From IMG/VR virus record IMGVR_UViG_3300046028_002388, positions 1-42,428 of that record: a stretch of 42,428 bases of DNA; one strand, 5' to 3'. Source of the DNA: a virus. The notes beneath the pieces are model-generated. The model searched no databases. It worked only from the letters and a program-made list of their open reading frames with translations, and had not been told where the DNA came from. How positions within the stretch are numbered: position 1 is the first letter of the stretch; each line of letters starts with the position of its first letter. Below are positions 26,530 through 37,700 of the stretch, one piece after another. A program made the position numbers and the translations under genes.

Positions 26530-27045
26530 ATGGGAGGAGGAGGAATGCCCAAACCAGCACCAGCACCAGACAACACACCAGTGTTGCTTGAGCAAATGCG
26601 TCAAAATAGAGAAGAGTCCGCTCGCGCTAGACGCGAAACGGATCTTTCTCAACGCAACGCTATGATCGAAGCCCAAAACCAGCAAGCGTCGATGCTTGCG
26701 CGTGAGGGGTCACAACGCGCACAGCAGTCCATTGGTGGCATGAATGCACTAAAGGCAGCAGAGGATGCCGCTGCGCGTCAACGTAGCTTGCTTGCGGCAC
26801 AAGGTGCAGGAGCAGCCGCGACAGGAACTGGCTACGACATCAACACTGCCCGTGCTGGTGCGCTTTCAAATCTCGGAGCGGCATCTGGTGTTTTACCATC
26901 CACTGGTGCTAACGTACCAAACCCAACTATGGTTAATCCTGCAATGACAACGGCAATGGCTAACCAAGGAGCGGGTGGTGGCACTTCGCGTGTAAACCAA
27001 TTCGCAGTTCCTTCCGCATCTGGACTAACATTTGGTGGGGTATAA
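26530..27045 (+). CDS. Ejection-type internal virion protein (MGG family, 3)
   Basis: 171 residues, starting MGGGGMPKPAPAPD, then helix-rich (LLEQMRQNREESARARRETD, AEDAAARQRSLLAAQGAG) and Gly/Ala-rich. It has one of the few clear Shine-Dalgarno sequences in the window: AAGGAG, 7 nt before the ATG. This suggests it is made in larger amounts, or independently. It is followed after 3 nt by a larger structural protein. It is probably an internal virion protein. Confidence 0.6.
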   Translation: MGGGGMPKPAPAPDNTPVLLEQMRQNREESARARRETDLSQRNAMIEAQNQQASMLAREGSQRAQQSIGGMNALKAAEDAAARQRSLLAAQGAGAAATGTGYDINTARAGALSNLGAASGVLPSTGANVPNPTMVNPAMTTAMANQGAGGGTSRVNQFAVPSASGLTFGGV

Positions 27046-27048
27046 CCT

Positions 27049-28791
27049 ATGGCACTACCCACTGGTGGCTATTCGTACACTCCACAGACCGCAAATCTTG
27101 GAGCGAGTCCTCTTTCTGCGTTGAAACCTCTCGACGTTGGAGTAAGCGTATCGTTTACTCCAATGCCCAAGTACGAGGTTCCTTCCGCGCAGCAGGAGTT
27201 AGTCAGCATGGGTGCTGCAAAGGGTTTCCAAGCGTTCGCTGAACCTATCATCAAGACATTTAAGGATAAAGAAGACGAGAAAAAAGCAACAGCATTACTT
27301 AAAGGAAAGTATGAACAAGAAGAAAAGATTGCTGGAATTCGTGCAGCAAAGACTGCAAGAGAGTTACTGATGGAGGATTTAAGATATAAAGATCTTGAAA
27401 ACAGAGTTAATGAAAGAGGTGGAAACAAGGGGGAGGAAACTATTAACTATGGTAGTTTTGAAGATGAAACTCCTATAGGTGATTCAGATTTGCCAACCAA
27501 TCAAGACGCAGATCGTTCAAGTGGATCTAGTTTGTTTAATATAAACGAGGTTGAAAGCTCTGATTTTTTAGGTCAAATTAACCCAACTCAAGAAAAAGTT
27601 GCTGCATTGTGGAACACTCCTTTGGCTGAATTGACAGCAAGTGCTGGAACTGCTGGAGCGCAGCAAGAGCAAGCATTGGCATCGATGGGTGCTGGAACAC
27701 TCACTCCAGCAGGTCAGGTAATGTCTACTGACACTCAAGCCCCAGCCCCAGCACCAGAGGAACCTAGATTTGGATTAATGTCAAAATTCCGTGGTCTTTA
27801 TACTCCAGAAGAAGCAAAAAAGATGAGGGCTGAATTCTCTGGTAAAATGACTGAATTTTCTGGAGATGAAAAAATGGAACCAGTTCCATCTGGAGTAGGA
27901 TACCAATTTGATAAGCCAATGCGAGATGTGGCCCCTGTTCGTGTTGAGAAAGCTATTCCAGTAGGACAGGCATCTCAAGCTACAGAAAAACCAACAAGAA
28001 AAGACATAAGCAGATATGTTCAGGCTTGGGCAGATCCAAGCGTAGCATCATCTGCCGCTGAAAAGGTTGCTGAAATCATGGGCAGTGAATATGCTTATCC
28101 AGAAATTACGCAGTTTAAAAATAAAAATGGAGACGTTGGATATAGGGTAAATATTCCAAAACGATTGAGTGGAAAAGAATTGGCTGAGTTGAAAAAATCC
28201 ACAACATCTGAAGGAAAAACTCTTCTTGAATCTCAAATTAATAAAATAATTGCACTTAATGGTGCAACAGAAGATTTGAATTCTATCGAAAAAAGATTGA
28301 ATAATATACCATCAGAGTGGAGAGGCCCAGTTGCTGGATATTTTGCTAAAAAGAACCCATATGATGCAGATATTCAAGCGTTGACATCTCAAATTATTCA
28401 AATGATCCCCGGTCTAGCTAGGGGTGTGTTTGGTGAAGTTGGTGTATTGACTGAAAAAGATGTTGAAAGATATACTAAAACAATTCCAAGCATTGAAAAA
28501 GACCCCAAAGTTGCTGCACAAATCCTTAATGAATTAAGACAAAAATTGGGAAGAAGCACAAAAAGCACTGTTGGTGCATATGAAAAAGCTGGATTTGATG
28601 TTAAAGGATTTAAAGAAGGATATTTTGATCAGGAAAAACCTTCAGATAAAGAAAATGATAGTAATAAAGCAATTGCTTTAGCTAGGCAATTAGCAGGTCT
28701 TCCAGAGGGTAGTCCAGAAAAAGCTAAGGCAAAACAAGATTTAATGCAATTACGGAAAAAAATAGTAGAAGCTAACAACGCAGGGAAATAA
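27049..28791 (+). CDS. Large helical virion protein, probably ejected
   Basis: 580 residues, largely charged and helical. The region 1-60 is small and polar. There is a coiled segment of about 70-130 (KTFKDKEDEKKATALLKGKY, ELLMEDLRYKDLENRVNERG), then a low-complexity linker. A folded C-terminal region of about 390-545 contains GLARGVFGEVGVLTEKDVERY, a string I associate with conserved phage virion proteins. Size and position between small ejection-type proteins and the giant gene fit an internal core protein. No enzyme motif is visible. Confidence 0.6.
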   Translation: MALPTGGYSYTPQTANLGASPLSALKPLDVGVSVSFTPMPKYEVPSAQQELVSMGAAKGFQAFAEPIIKTFKDKEDEKKATALLKGKYEQEEKIAGIRAAKTARELLMEDLRYKDLENRVNERGGNKGEETINYGSFEDETPIGDSDLPTNQDADRSSGSSLFNINEVESSDFLGQINPTQEKVAALWNTPLAELTASAGTAGAQQEQALASMGAGTLTPAGQVMSTDTQAPAPAPEEPRFGLMSKFRGLYTPEEAKKMRAEFSGKMTEFSGDEKMEPVPSGVGYQFDKPMRDVAPVRVEKAIPVGQASQATEKPTRKDISRYVQAWADPSVASSAAEKVAEIMGSEYAYPEITQFKNKNGDVGYRVNIPKRLSGKELAELKKSTTSEGKTLLESQINKIIALNGATEDLNSIEKRLNNIPSEWRGPVAGYFAKKNPYDADIQALTSQIIQMIPGLARGVFGEVGVLTEKDVERYTKTIPSIEKDPKVAAQILNELRQKLGRSTKSTVGAYEKAGFDVKGFKEGYFDQEKPSDKENDSNKAIALARQLAGLPEGSPEKAKAKQDLMQLRKKIVEANNAGK

Positions 28792-28797
28792 ATACTA

Positions 28798-31700
28798 ATG
28801 AGTGATTACAATGAATTGTTAAAAACAATTGATGATGCTCTAGCGCAAACAGACAAAGCGCAAGAACCAAAGAATCCAACTCAAGCGATACTAGATGAAA
28901 TTGATGCTGCTTTAGGAGAAAAGCCAGAAGCACTACCAGAAACTCCTGCACCAGTTCCATCCGTCACACCTGCACCAGTTCCATCTGTTACTCCAACCCC
29001 TATTGAATCCGTTCCACCCGCTCCAGTTCCGTCTGTAACACCTCAACCCGTTGTTGCCGTTACTCCAGCACCAGTTGCTACTCCCCAACCTTCCCCTACA
29101 CCATCTCCTATAAGTCAACCAGTGGCAGAGTTGCCAAAACCAAGTCCATCACGACTTCCTGAACCAACGCCACCTAAAGAACCTGAAGTTGATTACTCGC
29201 TTCCTAGCAATCAATTTTTGGCAATGGTGAAAGATATTCCTGATGAAAAATGGGGCAAGGATGAGGTTAATTTCTTAAATACTTTAAGTGGAAAAGATTT
29301 AAGTGAAATTAAAAAACAACGTCCAGATGTTATTTTTGATGATATTATAAATCAAAAAATATTTGATTATCAAAGAGAAGCAACTCCATATAAGATTCCA
29401 GAAACTAAAGAAGATTTTTATAATTTAACAAAAGCATCAGTTACTTTTCTTGGTCGAGATGTTCCAGTAATGGCAAGTGAAATTGTTGGTGACGTTTTAG
29501 TTGGTGGAGCAAAAGCAGTAAAACAAGGTGTTCCATTTTTGCTTGGTCAAACATCTGATTACGCAAAAGGGTTAGAAGCTGAACAATTGCTATCTCCAGA
29601 AAAACAGCAAGAAGTTCAAGCATGGAGAAAACGCGCATGGGAAATTGCTAACACCCCACTAAAAGGAGGTGAGCAACCTAATCCTAATGCATACACAGAC
29701 GCTAAATATCTTGAGAAGATAAAAGAGGGTCTTACTGAAGAACAGATACAAGCACTTGATCAAAAGTATGAGCAAAAAAGAATGGAAGCAAAGCAGGTTC
29801 CATTTGAAACACTAGCACCACTTGCTGACTTGCCACCAAGTCTTGCATTCTTGGGAACAAAATTAGCTACTGGTGGATTTCAAACTTGGGACTCAATAAG
29901 TGAGCGATTTGGACTTCTTACTAAAGAACAAGCATATGAAAGGTGGAAAACAAGGGAACTTCTTGATTCAGTAAAAGCAAAGATGGCATATGAAGAACCC
30001 CGTGCATTTGCTAGGGCAATGGACATTTATAAACCGATCTATTCTCCTGAAAGGAAATTGATGGGAATGTATCTTCCAACTCTTTCTTATTTTGCGAGTT
30101 TATCAACTCCATCTGTGGAAGAGATGATGATAGTGGATCCTAAGTTGACCAAGGAGGAAGCTGAGTCAAAACGAAAAGCTACCATTGAGGCCAATGTTCT
30201 TGATTCGATTGAAGAGACTAAGAAATCAATTCCAGAAACAGATCCAGAATTGCAAGCATTCGGTGACGTAGCTATCCCCGGAGGATTTGGCCTTGATACA
30301 TTTGGTTATGCCTTAAATGTTGTTAATGCAGCAAAAAAACTAACTCCAATAGCTAGACTTAAACTCAAAAAATTACGTTATACAGACGATGAAATCAATG
30401 TTCTTGAATCTAAAGCTCAAAGTGTTTTAAAAGAAAAACAACTCAAGGAACTAGAATCTAAAAAAACAGCAGGTCTAGTTGAACGTGCGGCTGGAGCAAC
30501 AGCAAAAGGAATTGAAGCAACTGGTGAATATCTTGAAAGAAGTCCAAAATTCCAGACAATCGCAAGGTACACTCCGTATGTAGCTGGGGCCGCATTGGGA
30601 TATGAAATTAATCCAGAGAATCCATTGCAATCACTTGTTGTTGGTGGAATTACTACTAAGTTGGGATTAAAGGGAGCTAAATTTGGTGCTAAAACATTGT
30701 TGCAAGCTCCCAAAGTTATAAAAGAAATTAGTGCTGCAAGACGCATTTCTGCTGGTGGTGAGATGGGGCCATTAGCAACTCTTGAAAGCATAGCAAAACA
30801 GCAGGATGAAGTTAAGAATCTTACTGCAAAACTAAAAACGCTTTCAGAGGGTACGGAAGAATACATCGACACTAAAAAGTTGCTCGATGATGCAAAGGAT
30901 AAAGCCAAGGGAATCAAAGAAGGTGGAGGAGAGGTTGTCGATTACGAGGGTATTGGCAAGGTAAGCGATACCACTAAAAACATCTTGAGGTTTGCCAGTG
31001 ATGATTTGATTTCCAACATTGGTGAGTATGCCAAAATGGGCATTGAACCAACGATCCTTGGACTTTCAATGGGAATGATCGACTCCTCAGACGAGGAAGA
31101 GTTAAAGGGCATGATTGGATCAGGTCTTGTATTTAGTCTTGGTGGACGTGCAATGCAGCAAGGGTTCCATAAGTTCCTTGGAGAAGATCCAGTCATTGCT
31201 GCTAGAAAGTCTAGACAGGCCAGTATGGACGCATTGAAAGCGTATCGTGATTCTAGTCCAGAAACACAGGGTGAAATCGATAGATTAACTGACTGGACTA
31301 ATGTCTTGCAACGTCAAGAGAACAAGATTGGTCAAGCGCAGAGTGATTTACAGGGTCTTCAATCGGAAGGGGCAAGTCCAGATAAAATCAAGAAAGCGGA
31401 AAAGGTTTTGTCCGCTGAACAAAAGTCATTGTCTTTGTTGAAAACAGCAAATGTCCAGACAAGGAATGAATTTGGTAAGAACTTCCTACAGCAATTAGCT
31501 AGAAACAATATGCTGATTAATGGAAGTTTGAAGGCTGGACAGAATAATGTTGGATTCCACATCCTATCTACACAGCAAATCTTTGATCATTTTAGGAAGA
31601 AGCCTGAGTACAGGGATGTTTCTGACGAGGATTTGATGATGAGTGCAACTCAGCAAGGTTTCTACTCTGGAACGGGCGGTAATGAGTATCGACCCGGCAT

Positions 31701-34700
31701 GGAGGTTTCTGATGCAGCCAAAGGTCTAGTTTTCGATACATCTAAACCATCCATTGTAGTAAATTCTGATGCTCTACAGAATCGCATGATGATCTTTGGA
31801 GAGACTCCAACAGAGGCACTCAATCACGAAACAGGTCACCACTTCGCTCGTATTCCAGAGATTCAGAATGCAATGGGTGACGCTCGAAAGGTTCTTTTCA
31901 CAAACGAAATCAAAGACGCTTCTGGTGCTGTAAAAGAGATATCAAACGGGTTGTATTCTGAAAAGCAACTCAATGAGATGTTCGTTAAGGACTACCTTAA
32001 AAACAGACCAAAGGATCAGGTTGCAGAGATTGCTAAAAATCTTGGTGTTTGGGACTACAACACAAACTCACTAAATGCCAAGGATGTTGGATCGTATATG
32101 CAAGAAGAGATTCTTGCTGAGTTATTCTCTAATACCCTATCGAGAAACCTTGGAAAGAACCTAGATTCCAAGCAACTTCATTTGCTCGATGTCGCTCGAT
32201 TGAAGATGAAAAACAATCTGTTGAAGAATGCCGTGACCAAGGTTCTTGGTCTTGGTGCATCCTCAGATGTTGTTTCAGAGTTGACCAATGCAAAGCTACC
32301 ACCAGAGGCACAATCTGCTGCTAGGAATGCAGTGCGATTAATCCAAAGCATGAATGGTGACTTTTCTACGATGGCATCGATGCCGCAAGCAGCACCAATC
32401 TCAAAGGCAGAAATCAAGAAAAGCAAGATAGCAGCAGAACGCTACGGAATGGATTCTGGTCTGTTTGCAACAAAGGTTGTTGCACAGGTATTCGATGCTG
32501 ATGGCAATCCAGTAGGTGCGGCAGTTGACGTTAATGACCCGTCTGTCTATGAGGGATCGTGGAGGATTAGCAAAGATGGTGAGGAAAGGTTGAGTGGATA
32601 TGGTCAAATCCCAGTTCAATTGCGTCAGTTGCAAGTTCCAGAGGGTGGAACATTGTCAATTGCCAAGCAAGTTGCCACGGAGGTTGATGGTGTAACTCCA
32701 AAGTTATTAAATCCTAAAGACCTTAAAAAACTACAACAAGATAGGGCATCGTTGTTCAAACAGGCAATTGATACCCCAGATTACGGCACACCGGGTCGAT
32801 TTGAAGCGGTTTCTGAAGGTTCTCAAACATATCGAGGATCATTCACTCCAATGCAGATTAAGGCTATTCAAGATTTGCCTGAAGGTATTGTTCCTCTAAA
32901 GATCAAAAAATACCTATTGGATCTCAACGAAGCTATTGTTAAGAAAGATGGAACACGCTTCTATGTCGATTATGCCGCAGTAATGGACGATAAAGGCAAC
33001 TACAAGGCATTCTCTCCTAAAATCTATGATGTAGTGCCAATTGGACTTCACTTGTCAAAAGATGGCAACTTCTTGGTGACAACAATTTCCGCTGGTAGAA
33101 TGATTGAGAAATTAAACCTGTGGAGTGATCGTATGCCAAACAGGTTGAATCCTTGGGGTGGTAGCAAGGAAGCATTTTGGTCTGATTTTTCTAAAAAGTA
33201 TTTAGACAACTGGACAAAGGGAATTGAAGGAAGTGGTTATGACAAGCAAGGGCAACCTATAGGAACAAATCAATTGGATGCAGATGTTCAAGCAGCAGAA
33301 GTTAAGAAATCTATTCTTAATGACTTTTTGAATTTGTTTACCAATGAAACCCAAGCATTGAATTTAGATAGGACAACTATTCCGAAAAGAAAAGGTGATC
33401 CTAAAAACAAGAATCTTGATCGAACAATTATGTCCATGCGAATCGATCACATGGCAGAATTGTTAGATGCAGACGATCTTCCTAAACTTCCAATTGATTA
33501 TGAGAAAGCAAAACTCAACTTCATGCCAGAAGATCCGATTGAGGCAGAAACGGAACGATACCCAACCTCCGAGCGTGGAATGTACTCTGGACTTCAAAAG
33601 ACCATCGACGAAAAGGTTCAGGGTAAATTTGCGTCACCAGATCAACTCAAGGCAATCGTCAACAACCCACAGAACGCAAAGGCCGAGGAACTAAAATGGT
33701 CTGGAGTGCTAGGTGAGATTGATCGTCTCGCAGCGGAGAACCAAGGCAAGGTTCCAAAAGACAAGGTCATGGATTACCTTCGCAACGAGGGTGCTATTAA
33801 ATTTGAAGAGGTGACGCTTGGTGGCAAGGAAGCATTTGATCAGAATAGGTTAAATCAACTTGAGGCTGAATACAGAAACCTCAAAGATCATCCAATTGAT
33901 GACCCATCATTCGGAGAGGATAAGTACGATGAGTTGATCAAATTGATGAATATCAGGGATCAAAGCACTACTGACACTCTATACAGTGAAGCAGAGAGAG
34001 TGATGAAGTTGGCTCAACAAGCTCAAAGACGTGGTGACAAAAAGACCGCAGAAAAGTATTTCAGAGAAAACGAGTTTTTGAATACACGGGCAGAGAAGCT
34101 GGATTTACAAGGACAAGGCTTGGCTAATCCTCCAAGATTTGCAGGGTTACAACTCCCCGGTGGCACAAACTACCGCGAGGTGGTGATGACGATGCCTGTT
34201 AAGCAAAACAAACCTCCATTCAAACAATGGTTTGAAGAAATGAATCTTGGGTCATTTGATGATTTAAATGAAAATCAAAAAAACCGCTTATTTGATCAAT
34301 ACGAAAATGAAATAGATCCGACTATACCCACATACACCTCCTCCCATTTCCCCGAAACACCCAACTATGTAGCGCATATGCGTCTCAACGAGCGCACTGA
34401 CGCTCAGGGTAACAAGGGGGATTTTATTGAGGAGTTGCAGTCTGACAGGCATCAAGCAGGTAGGGAGAAGGGGTACGCTGCATCTCAAGAAGAAATAAAT
34501 GAATCAAGTGCTTTAACAGAAAAAGCAAAACAACTTGGTGGAGTTTCAAATTTATCTGAAGTAGAAAAATCCAGATGGTATGAACTTGCTGATAAAATTA
34601 ATGCAAGTAATGATAAATCTTTAATCCCAGACGCACCATTCCGCAAAGACTGGTCTATCCAACTCTTTAAACGCGCATTGCGCGATGCCGTGGATTCAGA

Positions 34701-37700
34701 CAAGAAATGGATTGGCTGGACTACTGGCATCGAGCAGGTAAAGCGATACGAGGAAGCAATGCGTCAGGCAGTCGATGAAATCACTTGGAATACTCCCAAG
34801 GGTTATCAAAAAGCGTTTGCTGCTATCAAAAACGGAAACACAGTACTAGCAGGTAAAATCAACGATGATGGATCCGTTTACGATTCTGATACTGATGATG
34901 CCAATGGTAAGCAATTGAGCGAGGTGCTAGGAAAAGAAGTGGCATCGAAGATCCTTGCTGAAAACTCTGGAACTGCAACTAATGATGACCTCACAGTGGG
35001 TGGTGAAGGGATGAAGGGATTTTACGATCAAATCCTGCCTAAAGAGATTGGCAAGTATGTTGGTAAGATGGGGGGAAAGGTTGAGAAAAGTGAAATTGGA
35101 CAAGAGATTACTGAAGATGATTTAGACATGGGAGACTTGTCTGATGCGACTCCTCAAGAATTAGCTGAACTTGAAGCAACTGGTAAGGTTGTAGGAAATA
35201 CTGTACCCATCTGGAGAGTAGACATAACTCCCGAAATGGCAGGTAAAGTCCGTGGGGGTCAGTTGCAATTCATGCCAGCGGAGCAACCCACCGAATACGA
35301 GCCGATCTCTGCGCGTATACGCCCCCTACAAGGAATTTCCGCACCAACCAAGGCTGTTGGAGCGAAGGCACTCTCACTGGGTGAAATTGAGCCTCCTGTG
35401 AGGGGCAAAGCTATGTTGCCTGATATGGAGTTGAAACCTGATATCTCAGAAAAAGGCATACAATCTTCTGACATAATCACCAGCGCAAAACCTGCTCCAG
35501 ACGCAGTTATCAAGCCATTCTCAAATGCATTGGTATCCTCCGCAGGGTTGATCAACTTCCTTCCAGCTTGGCACGGAACTCCGCATGAAGTGGATAAGTT
35601 CAAGTTGAAAAACATTGGCACTGGTGAAGGAGCGCAGGCTTATGGCTGGGGGCTTTACTTTGGACAGGCAAGAAGTGTAGGGGAAAAATATAAAGAAAAT
35701 TTATCTGAATATAAAGCAACCCTTGATGGAAGAAAAGTAGCACCAGAAACATTATATGTAACATTTGGCCCAAAATATCCGGGATATTTAGACGGAGTAA
35801 TTAATTCCCAAGGACTTATTGAAAGATGGTTAAGACAACCTAATGCACAAAATCCATATCCAGACGGTTCTCAGAGGTCAAATCTTTGGAACGAAGTATC
35901 GTCACGGGCAAAAAGCGAAGGTAAAGGGGGCAACCTCTACAAAGTCGATCTCGACGTAAAAGACGAAGACTTGCTGGATTGGGATAAGCCTTTAAATAAA
36001 CAGAGTGAAAAAATCCGCGAAAATGTTTTAAGTGAATCTAAACTTCTTGGAGATTTAAATAGAGAATGGAATGGACAAGATTTGTATAAAAATTTGGTTG
36101 ATGAGTATGGTGGAGAAAAGCAAGCTTCAGAATATTTAAATTCTATTGGCATCCCCGGCATTCGTTATCTTGATGGCATGAGCAGAACAAGTGCCTCTGA
36201 CATCAATCGACGAGACGAACTTCTTAAAGAAGGGGCGCAATTACGAAAAACACTTGAAAACAACCCAAAAGATTGGGAAATGCGAAAGCAATTTAAAGAC
36301 TGGCTAACTGCAAGCGAACAAGAACTCGCTGCTCTTGAAAAACAAATTAAAAGTGCGGAGACATCACCAACTAACAACTACGTTATTTTCGACGAGAACC
36401 TAATCACTATCCTCGATAAGAACGATAAGCCAGTTCAGGGTGAGTTGCCTAGAGCAACTGGCTTGCAGTTCATGCCAGCACGTCCAATTGGAAAAACTGA
36501 ACCACTTCCAGACTTTGAAACAACAATCATAAAAGGAGTTACTCCAGCAAAAGGATTTAAATGGGATAAAGCAACGAATGTTGAAATTGATATTGGTGGT
36601 GGAAGAAAAATGTCATTCTCTTACGATCCTGAATACCTTGAAGTTCCAAAGTTCAAAGACTTAATAAAAGAACTAAAAGGACAACCAGTTATCCTTCTTG
36701 AAGCGGATCGTCAAAGGGCTACTGGTGGAGATATGGGTGGCCCATTGCATCCATTCCTTAAATCAAACCAAGTCACAATTACTGGGCCAGATGGCAAGAA
36801 ATACAAGGCAGTCTGGGCAAATATGACATCCACCTTTGTATCTGGGGCTAAAAATAGGTTGGCATCTCATGGAGCGAAATACGCTTTGGTTCACTTGATG
36901 GATCCAATTGCTCATAAATCAAACAAGCGAACCGCAAGGACTCTTGATAGGATGATGCGAAAATCAAAATTGAGCCAAAGGGAAAAGGAAATCATTTCAT
37001 TATCCATGCAAGCAGGAATTATTGCAGGAGAGAAATCAGCAATGAGTTCTGCTATAACCGCTTTAAAACGTCAAATGTCTTCTGCTAAAAAAGATCCAGA
37101 AAAGATTAGAATAATAAATGAAAAAATAAATAAAATTACAAAAGAAAGAGAAGATATTACTCCAAAAGGATTTTATGGTGAAATATTTAAAGCAGTTTCT
37201 AGTATTAAAAAGGCAATTAGTAATGTTAAAACTGGAAACTGGGCAGAAAACAGCATTGAAAAAGCAAATAAAAAATTAGAAAAATATGTTAATATAAAAG
37301 AATACAATGAATTATTAAAAAATAACAAATCATTGTATATTTCTGATAATATTGGGAATACATTCTCTGACAGGGGTTCAGCAATTGGAAGTATATTGTC
37401 ATTTAAGTTTGGCAAATTTGATCCAAGTCTTGTTATGCGTGAATCGTCAGATTTTAGGGAGGGTGAAAACCTTGATATTGTAACTGCGGTTGAACTTTCT
37501 CAAAATCCAGATATTTTTGCTTTGTATTTTGGAAAGGATCCAAAAGAAGAAGCGGCAATGTCTACTGCGGAACGTAAAGCAAGAGACGAAATGAGGGCTA
37601 ATCCTGATTTTGTCGAGCATGAGGCATACGATTGGGTAATGCTTGGGCCAGAAAAAGGAAACAATTTCTTGGTTAAAAACCCAGTAAAACCAGAGCAAAT

